A stretch of DNA of 51,808 bases from Desulfatibacillum alkenivorans DSM 16219. GTDB lineage: Bacteria; Desulfobacterota; Desulfobacteria; Desulfobacterales; Desulfatibacillaceae. Position numbers and translations under genes: made by a program. Within the stretch, counting starts at the first letter, position 1, and the number at the start of each line of letters is the position of its first letter. The notes under the pieces are model-generated. The model worked only from the letters and a program-made list of their open reading frames with translations, was not told the origin of the DNA and searched no databases. Positions 34,459 through 42,765 of the stretch are shown here, piece after piece. The stretch is taken from contig NZ_FQZU01000030.1 of the NCBI RefSeq assembly GCF_900142135.1, forward strand, positions 1 through 51,808. The letters are read 5' to 3'.

Positions 34459-36006
34459 GTGGCCAGGCCCCATAATCACGATTCTTCAAAAGCCCCTCCT
34501 GGGGCTTTTTTTTCGGCCAGACTTCTTGCAGCCGTCGCGGTGCTTGTGGTCTTTTTTGCAGGAACTTATGTCCTCGGGCATAAACTGACGGCGCAGATTT
34601 ATTTTGAAAAAGCGAAAAATCAAACAAAGGCCGGCCATTACGGCCTGGCCGTTCAGGCTATCGAAAAGGCTTATCATCATGACCCCCACAACCTAAAGAT
34701 TCTGGCAGCCTACGGCAACGCCTGCCTGGACGCCTCTTTCGCCACAATATCCATCAAACCCAAACAGGAGCGCGCGGCCTTGGCGCTTAGCGTCTTTGAA
34801 ACCGCCGTGGAGGAAAACCCTCTGGACGCGGCATGCTGGTTCGGTCTGGGGAGAGCTCAGGCCCTGATGGAGGAGTTGCATCCTGAAAAGGGCAGGAACT
34901 GCTCCTATTTGGATTCGTTCCGGCAAACCGTGTCTTTGCGGCCCAATGGCATAACATACAATATGCATTTGGCCAGATGCCTGGCCTACTGCCGGCAGGA
35001 TCAGGAGTTGAGGCAGGTGGTCAAACATATCGCCCGAATCTATCCTCCTTCCGTTTATCACTTGACCAAGGAGAACTACTGGACCCCCGAGCTGGAGCCT
35101 CAGCTTAAGGCGGGCCTGGCCGAAGCCATCAACCAAAGCATCCTGCCCAGACAGGCCCATCAGGCCATGGCTTCCCTTTTGGAGCGGGAAGGGGATTACG
35201 CCCGGGCCATTGACTATTATAAGCAGTCCCTCAACTATTTGAGTTTTGAAAACACTGGCTGGAATTATATCCATTTGGGAAGCCTGATGCTTAAAAACAA
35301 TCAGCCGGAAAAAGCCTCGGAGGAGTTCCTTTACGGTCTTTCCTACTCTGAATACCTGGAAAAGGACGTGGAGAGAATTTTCCACATCTATCGGCGGGAA
35401 AAGCAGTTGGCGTTTTTCGCCCCGTTTTACAAACAGGTCGTGGAGGATTTTTTTGTCTCCTCGCGCCTGAAAATCCTCATCGGCAGAGCCTATTTTGAAC
35501 AGGAAGATCTTGAAGACGCCCAGGTGATTTTTGGGGAATTGGCTCATAAGGAAGAAAACGCCGAGGCTTTCTACTGGCTGGCGAGGATCGCCGATAAAAA
35601 CAAGGATTGGCCCGCCATGGAGCTTAGCATCCAAAAAGCCACGGTCCTGGAGCCGGATAACAGCCGGTACCACCTCCTGTTCTCGCAGGTTCTCAGCAGG
35701 CTGAAGAAGTACGAAAGGTCGGAAAAGCAGGCTTCGCTGGCGATTTCCACGGCGGAAAAGCCGTCCCCGTGGCTGCATAATCACAGGGCCTATGTGCTAT
35801 GGAGGCTTGAAGACTACAGAGGCGCGCTGGAAGACTGGCAGAGGGCCATTGAATTGAAGCCGGACAGGGCCTCCTTTTACGCCCAGGCCGGCAAATCGGC
35901 CGAAAAGCTGGGCTTGCACGATTTGGCCAGGGAATATTTTCAAAAATCCCTGCAATTGGAGCCCAATAACCCGACCTATCAAAAGCTGGCGGACGGCGCC
36001 CCTTAA
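34459..36006 (+). CDS. Membrane-anchored TPR protein
   Basis: A 515-aa protein with one N-terminal transmembrane helix (about 22-41) and at least six TPR-like repeats, e.g. AKAGHYGLAVQAIEKAYHHD-type units at about 55-90 and clear ones at the end (YRGALEDWQRAIELKPDRAS, LAREYFQKSLQLEPNNP). It probably scaffolds the export machinery in the periplasm. The start is GTG at 34459 after GGAAAGG. Oddly, codons 11-19 contain a terminator-like hairpin (34488-34513). Confidence 0.8.
   Translation: MARPHNHDSSKAPPGAFFSARLLAAVAVLVVFFAGTYVLGHKLTAQIYFEKAKNQTKAGHYGLAVQAIEKAYHHDPHNLKILAAYGNACLDASFATISIKPKQERAALALSVFETAVEENPLDAACWFGLGRAQALMEELHPEKGRNCSYLDSFRQTVSLRPNGITYNMHLARCLAYCRQDQELRQVVKHIARIYPPSVYHLTKENYWTPELEPQLKAGLAEAINQSILPRQAHQAMASLLEREGDYARAIDYYKQSLNYLSFENTGWNYIHLGSLMLKNNQPEKASEEFLYGLSYSEYLEKDVERIFHIYRREKQLAFFAPFYKQVVEDFFVSSRLKILIGRAYFEQEDLEDAQVIFGELAHKEENAEAFYWLARIADKNKDWPAMELSIQKATVLEPDNSRYHLLFSQVLSRLKKYERSEKQASLAISTAEKPSPWLHNHRAYVLWRLEDYRGALEDWQRAIELKPDRASFYAQAGKSAEKLGLHDLAREYFQKSLQLEPNNPTYQKLADGAP
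34488..34513 (+). terminator. Terminator-like hairpin inside the start of the TPR gene
   Basis: AAGCCCC (34490-34496) pairs with GGGGCTT (34501-34507) around TCCT and runs into eight Ts (34506-34513), the form of an intrinsic terminator. It is 70 bp after the BY-kinase stop but inside the reading frame of the TPR protein (codons for KAPPGAFFS). It could lower expression of the distal gene. No alternative start beyond it keeps the membrane helix with a ribosome-binding site. Confidence 0.5.
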
Positions 36007-36028
36007 CAAGGCCTGATTCAAAAAATGA

Positions 36029-36077
36029 AAAAGCCGGAAAAGACGTGATAAGGTCTCTTCCGGCTTTTGTTTTTTTA
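36029..36077. terminator. Bidirectional terminator between the TPR gene and the NusG paralogue
   Basis: AAAAGCCGGAA (36029-36039) pairs with TTCCGGCTTTT (36058-36068), flanked by TTTTTTT on the right and, on the other strand, T-rich sequence on the left. It separates two convergent genes and can end transcription from both sides. Confidence 0.9.
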
Positions 36078-36092
36078 TGCCTGAAAAGCCGG

Positions 36093-36629
36093 CTATCCGG
36101 CTTTGCGGTACGACTCCATCAACTGAACGTCGGCGCCGCCCATCTCCACCGCCACGGACTGCCCCAAGGCGTCTATGTTTACCAGGATTTTGCCCCCGCC
36201 CTTGTTCCGCATGAAAACGCCCGTCACCCCGGCGAAAGGACCGGAAACAATTAAAACCAGATCTCCGGCGTGATAGCAGGGGCCGGTTTCCAGCGCCTCC
36301 TTCTGAGAGACGATTCTCAGAGAACTGATGGTGTCCTCGGGAATGGCGATGGCGCCGCCGGTGTTCCCAATGAGGGTGACGGCGCCAGGGGCTTTGAGAA
36401 TGCTGAAATGCTCCTGGGACCTTAAAGCGGCTCTGACGAATAGATAACCCGGAAACATAGGGACATCTATCATCTTTCTGCGATCTTTACGGCGGCTAAG
36501 CATCCGCATTTGCGGATAAAATGACTCTATGGATCTCGCAGCCAGATAGTTGTTTACACTCGCCTCGTGGCGGCTCTTGGTATAAAGGGCATACCACTGT
36601 TTCTTGTCAACATGGAGGGACGCATTCAC
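36093..36629 (-). CDS. NusG-family specialised antiterminator (RfaH/UpxY/LoaP-like)
   Basis: A 178-aa NusG paralogue: NGN domain at about residues 10-110 (KQWYALYTKSRHEASVNNYL, VPMFPGYLFVRA) and a C-terminal KOW segment (GDLVLIVSGPFAGVTGVFM). Such paralogues let RNA polymerase read through long polysaccharide operons. It is encoded convergently to the exopolysaccharide operon, behind a shared terminator, so it must be transcribed on its own. The presence of a terminator-like hairpin inside the operon fits a need for antitermination; this link is inference. Confidence 0.88.
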   Translation of the reverse strand: MNASLHVDKKQWYALYTKSRHEASVNNYLAARSIESFYPQMRMLSRRKDRRKMIDVPMFPGYLFVRAALRSQEHFSILKAPGAVTLIGNTGGAIAIPEDTISSLRIVSQKEALETGPCYHAGDLVLIVSGPFAGVTGVFMRNKGGGKILVNIDALGQSVAVEMGGADVQLMESYRKAG

Positions 36630-37111
36630 AGTAAAAAACCTCTATTTGAGAAATCATTTGAACGTTCCGCATTCGTAGCAAGCCGGGCGCAATCTGTCAA
36701 TATCAAACGTTCGTGAAAATCCTAAATAATACCAGTTAAATGTAATATATTTCACACTTTTTGAAAATAGACTGTAAAATCAACAATAAAGAATTGCTGT
36801 TTAGATAGTATTGGTTATCATCACCTTTTATCATTTTCTAACAATTGCAGGTGAAATTTGGCCACAATAGGAGTTTTTGGGACACATAGGTTGTGTTTTA
36901 TTCTTTATGGTTTGTTTCCATGATTTGCGGTATACTGTGGTTATTGATTGGCTTTTATTTGGATTTTGCGAGTGGGCCTTTTATGTTTTCGGAGAGCGTG
37001 ATCCAGCCAGTCCGCCCATGCGAGCCCGCAGGCCTCATATATAATGCATTTCTATTACGCCGTTGGCCGCCTTATGGGGGAGTCAAGCCCGTCCTTACTT
37101 GCACGCCTCGT
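36630..37111. other. AT-rich intergenic region
   Basis: About 480 bp between the NusG paralogue (leaving left) and the 3' end of the hydrolase gene. It should contain the promoter of the NusG gene on the minus strand. A 75-codon plus-strand frame (36893-37120) has no ribosome-binding site and looks accidental. Nothing else is supported. Confidence 0.4.
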
Positions 37112-38083
37112 TTAGTTTAGATGGGATGCAAAGATCTCCTGCAGCTTATGATCCACCCAGGATGTGCGGGTGAATGATTCGATGAAGGCGTTGTGGCCGC
37201 CGTATTGATGGATGATCATCCGGCAGGCCGCGCTGGTTTCCAGGCCGAAAAAGTCCTGCACGGGGATCACCGGGTCGTCTGCGGCCGTTACAATCAGAGT
37301 GGGGACGAGAACGTCCTTGAGCCAGCCGTTGTTCACCGCGTAAGCGTCAAAGTAATCATGGGCCTTTTCATAGCCCGCCTCATAGATGTCCAGCAAAGCC
37401 TGGGTCATATCCCGAAGATTGGCTTCGGCCAGGACCTTTTCCAGGCCCAGGCTGGGGAAGAGCTTGTTTTTGACGGCGAGGGACCTTTTCCATTTGCGCA
37501 TGAAATACCATTGGATTAGAGGATCGGCGTCAATGGCGTCGCAGGCCCGATTGGGCGAGATCACAGGGCTTATCGCCGCAACCTGCTTGAGGTTGGGGAT
37601 GCGATGGCCCGGCTCTTTGGCGGCGATGCGCAGGGCGAAGTTGCCGCCCAGGGAAAATCCCGCCAGGAAAACCGGCTTGCCGCCGCTCAATCTTGCGGCC
37701 TGATGCACTCCCTGGAAAACCTCGTCCAGCAGGATGGACAAAAAAATGCCTCTGTTAAGATAATGGGACTCTCCGTGATCCCGGAAATTCAGCCGGAAAA
37801 CATCATAGCCCAGATTGTACAGACGCCGCCCCGAACTGAGGATATAGGACGAGTTCACGCTTCCTTCCCAGCCGTGCAGCATAATCACCAGGCCCTTGGA
37901 ATCCCTCTCCGCCTGGGGTGAATAAAAGCCCTGGAGCCTCACCCGGTCTTCGCAATGAAGGATCACCTCCCGGGAGGCGGAAACCATGGGGTTTTTCCCC
38001 AAAGCCCTGTACCGGCTGCTTGCCATCAGCGTTTGTATATACGATCCCCGCAAGGGGCGAATCGGTAAGAACAGGTCATTCAT
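37112..38083 (-). CDS. Alpha/beta hydrolase (YheT-like)
   Basis: A 323-aa alpha/beta hydrolase of the YheT/UPF0017 type. The oxyanion region is MLHGWEGS, the nucleophile elbow is GFSLGGN, the acid is in VTAADDPVIPV and the histidine in YGGHNAFIES. Family members act as esterases on hydrophobic substrates; the substrate here is unknown. It diverges from the TetR gene 184 bp away, which may regulate it. Confidence 0.88.
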   Translation of the reverse strand: MNDLFLPIRPLRGSYIQTLMASSRYRALGKNPMVSASREVILHCEDRVRLQGFYSPQAERDSKGLVIMLHGWEGSVNSSYILSSGRRLYNLGYDVFRLNFRDHGESHYLNRGIFLSILLDEVFQGVHQAARLSGGKPVFLAGFSLGGNFALRIAAKEPGHRIPNLKQVAAISPVISPNRACDAIDADPLIQWYFMRKWKRSLAVKNKLFPSLGLEKVLAEANLRDMTQALLDIYEAGYEKAHDYFDAYAVNNGWLKDVLVPTLIVTAADDPVIPVQDFFGLETSAACRMIIHQYGGHNAFIESFTRTSWVDHKLQEIFASHLN

Positions 38084-38266
38084 GGTACATCCTTTGCAAA
38101 AGAAAGAGGCGGCGATGGAATGATCCCCGCCGCGAGAAAAAGAGCGTTTGTTCGATTTTTGATCAAGACCTTAGCCCTGTCGGGCTGAAAATGCAAGCCC
38201 GCCTTGACATGCAAGGGCGGGGATTCTTAACTTATGCAGGGTGAGAGACTTAAAAAGGACGCAGCT

Positions 38267-38893
38267 ATGAACGAAGCATTTATCAACGAAGACGAAGCGG
38301 AGATAATCAAAGGGCGCATACTGGGCGAAGCGGTTCAGATCATGTTTAAAGGGGCTTTCCACGGGCTTGGCATCAATAAACTGGCTGTGGCCCTGGATAT
38401 GACGGAAGAGGAAATCTACGCCCAGTTCAATAATAAAGATGAAATATACCTGGAAATACAAAAACGTGGATTTGAGCTTTTAGGGGGCCTGTTCTCCCAG
38501 GTCTCCGCCCAGAATATCTCCCCCAGGGAAAAAATCCGCAGGATGGCCGTGGTCTACGTTTCCTTCGGCCTGGAAAACTCCGCCTACTACGAGGTCATGT
38601 TCAACCGCCAGGGCCCTAAATACGCGGATTACAAAGACACGCCCATGGAGCCCGCCGCCCTGGCGGAAAAGATGGCGGCCCTGCAAGTGCTGGTGAATGT
38701 GGAGACGGCGGTGCGCGAGGTTTTGAGCGAAACGCCCAACGCTGCGGACGCCGACATCTGGGAACGGGTTATCCGCGGCTGGATGCTGTTGCACGGATAC
38801 ATATCCTTGATCAATAACCGCACCTTACAGGAATTGGAAGCCCAGCCCACAGACCTGCTGGAAGGAATTCTCGACTCCCTGACCTCCATCTGA
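38267..38893 (+). CDS. TetR-family transcriptional regulator
   Basis: A 208-aa TetR-like repressor with its DNA-binding helix-turn-helix near the N-terminus (GRILGEAVQIMFKGAFHGLG, then KLAVALDMTEEEIYAQFNNK) and a helical ligand domain after it. The ATG at 38267 has AAGGA seven bases upstream; a longer start at 38234 has no such site. It is divergent from the hydrolase gene and followed by a terminator, so it is monocistronic. Confidence 0.88.
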   Translation: MNEAFINEDEAEIIKGRILGEAVQIMFKGAFHGLGINKLAVALDMTEEEIYAQFNNKDEIYLEIQKRGFELLGGLFSQVSAQNISPREKIRRMAVVYVSFGLENSAYYEVMFNRQGPKYADYKDTPMEPAALAEKMAALQVLVNVETAVREVLSETPNAADADIWERVIRGWMLLHGYISLINNRTLQELEAQPTDLLEGILDSLTSI

Positions 38894-38945
38894 TCCTTCT
38901 ATGCCCTCATAACCTGATGATTCACTTCCCTTGCCCCCGCGCATC

Positions 38946-38972
38946 GCCGGACCCGTCCGGCATTTTTTTTTC
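38946..38972 (+). terminator. Intrinsic terminator after the TetR gene
   Basis: GCCGGA (38946-38951) pairs with TCCGGC (38956-38961) around CCCG and is followed by ATTTTTTTTTT. It lies 53 bp after the TetR stop. Confidence 0.85.
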
Positions 38973-39132
38973 GTCCAGGCCTTGAAAGACATGGTTGTAT
39001 TGTATAACTTTCTGGTTAGCCTGCAAGGGGCCTGGACCGGCGCCGATTAATTAAAGCGTCGAAATGCAAAAACGTCTTTTTTGTAAATAAATCTTTAATT
39101 TAATACAGAAATGTATTCTTGAAAGAGAAATA

Positions 39133-39702
39133 ATGACGGAAAAAAGCCTGGAACAGCGCATCAAAGAGGCCGTGGCGGAAAAAATCGACATGGTCCCCTA
39201 TAATCCGGAGTGGCCTGAAATGTTCCGGCGAGAAGCGGAGTTTCTCCAAAATCGCTTTCCAGCCCCCCTGATTCGCCGTGTGGAGCACTTCGGCAGCACG
39301 GCCGTACCGGAGTTGACCGCCAAGCCCATCATCGACATGCTGGTTGAAATCTCCAGCGAAAAGGACGCAGCCCGGGAGATCGTTCCAGTCCTGAAATCTT
39401 TGGGCTACGATTATTTCTGGAGGCCGGAGTTTGACAAGCCGCCCATGTATCACTGGTTCATTAAAAGGAATGAGGCCGGGAAGCGCACCCGCCATATCCA
39501 CATGGTGGAGGCGGATTCCAGGTTGTGGGAGCGTTTGCTTTTCAGGGATTATCTGATTCAATTTCCGAAGGCCGCCCGGGAGTACGCCGCCTTAAAGCAA
39601 AATCTGGCCCGCGCCCATCCCAACGACCGCATTGCATACACCCGCGCCAAGGGCGAGTTCATCGCCGAAATCATGGATAAAGCCCGCGCCTTGTTTGCCT
39701 GA
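39133..39702 (+). CDS. GrpB/UPF0157 family protein (nucleotidyltransferase-like)
   Basis: A 189-aa protein of the GrpB family, a nucleotidyltransferase-fold group related to CoaE-associated domains. Typical blocks are MVPYNPEWPEMFRREAEFLQ, VEHFGSTAVPELTAKPIIDM and KRTRHIHMVEADSRLWERLL. GSTAVPELTAKPIID is the nucleotidyltransferase-like motif. The cellular role of the family is not established. It stands alone, with a weak A-rich leader. Confidence 0.9.
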   Translation: MTEKSLEQRIKEAVAEKIDMVPYNPEWPEMFRREAEFLQNRFPAPLIRRVEHFGSTAVPELTAKPIIDMLVEISSEKDAAREIVPVLKSLGYDYFWRPEFDKPPMYHWFIKRNEAGKRTRHIHMVEADSRLWERLLFRDYLIQFPKAAREYAALKQNLARAHPNDRIAYTRAKGEFIAEIMDKARALFA

Positions 39703-39869
39703 GGCCATAGCAAGACCCCTCCGGGCGCTGGAACTTCTATAACCTGAGCCAAAACGCCCTTGTTTCAGGGGCTTCATCCTAGAGCCTTTTGGGGAGGGTG
39801 CGGTTATTTTTTTTGGCGGCCATTACATACGAGTTTCTTGAAGTCAAGTCTCTCAAAATTTATACCAAC

Positions 39870-40205
39870 TCAGGCCAAACGTTCCAGAGGCCGATCCGGA
39901 ACGCCATGCCCTGAAATCTCCAGACTTACGGCATGGTTTGGACAGACGTTGACGCATCTTCCGCATCCCCGGCACGCCTCGGATATTTCGGCCATACCGT
40001 CATTTATTCGAATGGCGTTCACAAAGCAGGCCTTCTCACAGGCCCCGCATCCCACACAATCCTCGCCAATGCGCACCGAAACGCCCTCCAACTTTTTGAG
40101 GGTGTTGTCGATGGGTCCGTACATCTTTGGGTAAGCTCTGAATATGCAGCAGCACTCGCAGCAGTTGCAGATGGAAACCAGGCGCTCACGGGTTTGGCAT
40201 CCCAA
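39870..40205 (-). pseudogene. 5'-truncated polyferredoxin-type 4Fe-4S protein
   Basis: A 111-codon frame with two 4Fe-4S motifs, CVGCGACEKACF and CRGCGRCVNVCP, preceded by a Cys-rich SICNCCECCC segment. Proteins with that SICNCC-CCC segment are normally longer, with more sequence before it. Here the frame hits a TGA three codons upstream of the TTG at 40205, so the 5' part is missing. The break point coincides with the change to AT-rich island DNA, suggesting that an insertion or deletion cut the gene. It may still be translated as a short ferredoxin. Confidence 0.65.
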
Positions 40206-40508
40206 AAAATCGCGTCAAAAAGAAAATGTCCCACCACATGAACCAACCAAAAGTTCACCGAAGGCTTGTTTATGGACTTGGTCACTTTAATAAACTGGAT
40301 GAGATTAACATAAGAAGCAATTGGTTTCCCATAAAAAAAGGGGCTGCGAGCAATCTCGTAATCCCTTGTTTTTATTATGGCGCCGAAGGCCGGATTCCCC
40401 CGGCCCTGAGGCAATTCAGTAACTTACTGAAATCATGACTACTGTTGAGGACAAAAAAGTCCTCGATGTACAAACTTGGCTATACAATTGCATATTCTGC
40501 ATATGGCG

Positions 40509-40541
40509 AAAGGGGCCTTTTTAGGGTCCCTTTCTTTTTTT
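40509..40541 (+). terminator. First tandem terminator-like hairpin
   Basis: AAAGGG-GCC pairs with GG-GTCCCTTT around TTTTTA, with one mismatch, followed by CTTTTTTT. Confidence 0.65.
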
Positions 40542-40545
40542 CACC

Positions 40546-40580
40546 AAGGGCTTCCGACCCGTTCGGACGGCCCTTTTTTT
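40546..40580 (+). terminator. Second tandem terminator-like hairpin
   Basis: AAGGGC-T-TCCGA (40546-40557) pairs with TCGGA-C-GGCCCTT (40563-40575), followed by TTTTTTT. It stands 20 bp before the ribosome-binding site of the 62-aa gene, so transcription of the island must start after it or read through. Confidence 0.75.
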
Positions 40581-40606
40581 GTTCCCATTTTTTAGGAGGA
40601 TTTTCC

Positions 40607-40795
40607 ATGAAATTTACCAGGGGGCCTCCCCAAGATTACTGTTCCCTTCAACCTGACAAAATCACCCGGAAAGGGGACGCCAAGATTCGGTCTGCATCCG
40701 TAGCTTTATACTCTGCGTGCACCCGTTACCGGCGCAGCCTTTCCCAACCATTCGCCCAAACTAATAGAAAGGTCATTAAAAATGACAAAAAATAG
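40607..40795 (+). CDS. Small basic protein of unknown function (62 aa)
   Basis: The ATG at 40607 has an excellent TAGGAGGA ribosome-binding site. The product is short and basic (K/R-rich, e.g. ALYSACTRYRRSL) with no recognised domain. It ends 14 bp inside the next gene, so it may act as a coupling leader for the 414-aa protein. The frame is open upstream as far as 40445, but that part covers the terminators and has no start signal. Confidence 0.55.
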   Translation: MKFTRGPPQDYCSLQPDKITRKGDAKIRSASVALYSACTRYRRSLSQPFAQTNRKVIKNDKK

Positions 40796-42026
40796 TAAAA
40801 AAAACGCGCCCATTATGGACGAAAATCAAGTTGAACACAACCCGGAAACAACCCTGGCCGAGGAACAAAATCAGGAATCTTCCCTTTCAACTGCCTCTGA
40901 TACCGAATCAGGAACGGAAGACGAAACGGAAGGCGATCTGGAAAAAGGAGATACGGAAGAAAATCTTGTCGATTCCACCTCTCCGGCCCCCCCTCCCGAA
41001 ACGGAGGAGCCCCAAGGCCTGGCAGTACCCCAAATGCAGCGCGCTGCATACGCCATGCCTCTTGGTCAAGACAACCAACACTACCTTCTATGCTCAGATA
41101 GCACGGGTTTCTTGGAAATTTCTGCGCACATAGTATCATCAAGCGTAGAACAGTTTGATATTCAAGAGCTTAGAGATGAAATGACCGAGTTCAATGAGCT
41201 AGACGCAAAAGAACTTGTTCAAGATAGAGGCGAGCAAGGCGCTTTAGATTATGCAAAGTCGGAATTTGCAATCTTTCATACAAAAATTGCGCGTGTAGGA
41301 AACTTCGCGGAAGGCTGCTTGTTTTATCTAAGACTCGAACAGTCTAAAGCATTGGAAAAACTGAAAGAGATCTGCAGAGAGGCTGAATTTGATTTCAATT
41401 TGAAGGTTGTTCAAACCATGCCGCAAATCGGCCTGCGCTCCCTCAAGGACTATGAACGTTTGCTGAAATACAAGGATATCTTCGACTTCATTCCAATAGG
41501 CAAGAACAGAGCCGTCTCTCTCATTGCCGTTATTGAGAAGGATGCTGGAAAAGGCGCCCGAAAAGCACGAGCGTGGCAGGGAGACACGCCATTAAAGGAT
41601 TATCTAGAAAAGGGCGGAGTCATAATCCCTAACAGCGACAGCGATCAAAGCCTTGAAATATTCAAGTTTGAAACAGACCTGCTTATTAACACCCGACGTG
41701 TAGAACACGAACATATTGAAATCACAGAGGATCTATTAAATGAGTTTACCAAAGAGTGCGGCGAGCTCAAACGCAGCTATTTAAAAGACCTTGAGCAATT
41801 CAGCGGCGATGAAGAAGCGTTAAAAATCCGCCTAGAGGAGTACAAAGCTAACGATGGAAAAATTCCACCTAACGAGAGCGCACCCAACAAGATGGAAGGC
41901 GTTATTAAGAGGATAGATGGAATTCTGAGTAGTGAAGATGCCTTGGAGACAGTCACACAAGAGACAGTGGATGTTCTCAAGGCCAAGGTAGCCGAACTGG
42001 AACAGAAGCTGGCTTCCAATGTCTAA
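40782..42026 (+). CDS. Island protein with acidic N-terminus, possible DUF3102-like core
   Basis: A 414-aa protein. Residues about 12-85 are low-complexity and acidic (E, D, S, T), likely disordered. The middle (about 145-235) has a helical pattern, ARVGNFAEGCLFYLRLEQSK, then SLKDYERLLKYKDIFDFIPI, reminiscent of DUF3102-type regions seen in phage and plasmid proteins; the match is weak. The C-terminus ends in a coiled coil (DVLKAKVAELEQKLAS). It overlaps the 62-aa gene by 14 bp. Function unknown; a DNA-binding accessory protein is one possibility. Confidence 0.6.
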   Translation: MTKNSKKNAPIMDENQVEHNPETTLAEEQNQESSLSTASDTESGTEDETEGDLEKGDTEENLVDSTSPAPPPETEEPQGLAVPQMQRAAYAMPLGQDNQHYLLCSDSTGFLEISAHIVSSSVEQFDIQELRDEMTEFNELDAKELVQDRGEQGALDYAKSEFAIFHTKIARVGNFAEGCLFYLRLEQSKALEKLKEICREAEFDFNLKVVQTMPQIGLRSLKDYERLLKYKDIFDFIPIGKNRAVSLIAVIEKDAGKGARKARAWQGDTPLKDYLEKGGVIIPNSDSDQSLEIFKFETDLLINTRRVEHEHIEITEDLLNEFTKECGELKRSYLKDLEQFSGDEEALKIRLEEYKANDGKIPPNESAPNKMEGVIKRIDGILSSEDALETVTQETVDVLKAKVAELEQKLASNV

Positions 42027-42049
42027 AAACAAGAAATGAGTCTTGTTTA

Positions 42050-42090
42050 GAACGCCCCCTTCGCTAAAACAATACGCGGAGAGGGCGTTC
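42050..42090 (+). repeat. Long leader hairpin before the 119-aa gene
   Basis: GAACGCCC (42050-42057) pairs with GGGCGTTC (42083-42090), and the inner CTTCGC/GCGGAG arms extend the stem to about 14 bp. No T-run follows. Confidence 0.55.
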
Positions 42091-42133
42091 CATTCCGTAG
42101 TTGGGCATTAGTTGCTCAAAAAAGGAGAATAAC

Positions 42134-42493
42134 ATGTCAAGTATCGATGCATCATTATTGAGTCAAGCCTATTTAAATTTTGAATATGAGGTGATGTACG
42201 GGATGCTCTTCCTTGGTTTTGATCACTACTGGATCCATATTCAAGGAGATGGGAAGACCATCATTAAAAAAGAAGTCACCAGAAAACGCATTGATAAACG
42301 AATTACAATGCGTGCTCTTTATTGTATTCGGCCTAAAGATGCCCCTGGCACTCTGTGGGATTGGATCGAGGGGTACTTTGATTATGAAGCGTTCGAACAA
42401 TTTGCTCCTCTTGGCTTTAAAACAATCAATTTTGGCATTTACGACAAAAAACATAATTATTTCGGCACAGTGATGAGAAAGTCCGCTCCCTGA
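42134..42493 (+). CDS. Unknown island protein (119 aa)
   Basis: The ATG at 42134 follows AAAGGAGAA at good spacing. The product is mixed alpha/beta in appearance with many aromatic residues (LGFDHYWIHIQGDGKTIIKK, TLWDWIEGYFDYEAFEQF). No motif or family is recognised. It lies between two long hairpins and upstream of the replicase-like gene. Confidence 0.6.
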   Translation: MSSIDASLLSQAYLNFEYEVMYGMLFLGFDHYWIHIQGDGKTIIKKEVTRKRIDKRITMRALYCIRPKDAPGTLWDWIEGYFDYEAFEQFAPLGFKTINFGIYDKKHNYFGTVMRKSAP

Positions 42494-42569
42494 GAATGCT
42501 GGGTAGTCAAAGACTACTCCTAAATTAAACGGGGAATCATTTGTGCCAAAAATATCAACTCCAAAAATG

Positions 42570-42600
42570 AGAGGGAACCATGGTTCGAATGGTTCCCTCT
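42570..42600 (+). repeat. Perfect 12-bp-stem hairpin
   Basis: AGAGGGAACCAT (42570-42581) pairs perfectly with ATGGTTCCCTCT (42589-42600) around GGTTCGA. No T-run follows. It lies 165 bp before the large replicase-like gene. Confidence 0.65.
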
Positions 42601-42765
42601 TCGCGTTTGCGGAAGTGCTGGCAGCGTCTCCATGTCTCATTTTGTCAAGGACAAATATTAAATGGGCCATGGGGATGATGAGCCATGGAACATTTTCACA
42701 GGGCAAAAGCAACCTGATTTTAGCCCGTCAATAGAACCCACATCATTTAATTAAGGAATAACATT

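Larger units (their letters stand above)
40206..40606 (+). promoter_or_regulatory. Hairpin-rich leader region of the AT-rich island
   Basis: No gene is supported here except the end of the truncated ferredoxin gene. GAGGAC-AAAAAA-GTCCTC (40448-40465) is a perfect small hairpin. Two terminator-like structures follow before the first island gene (separate entries). The arrangement resembles a transcription-attenuated leader or simply the end of a transcript entering from the left. Confidence 0.45.

Noticed and set aside
36893-37120. Possible 75-aa membrane peptide on the plus strand
   Set aside because: No ribosome-binding site, no domain, and the end runs into the hydrolase gene's 3' end; likely chance.
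42543-42734. 63-codon frame covering the 42570 hairpin
   Set aside because: No ribosome-binding site before its GTG and the perfect hairpin explains the sequence better.
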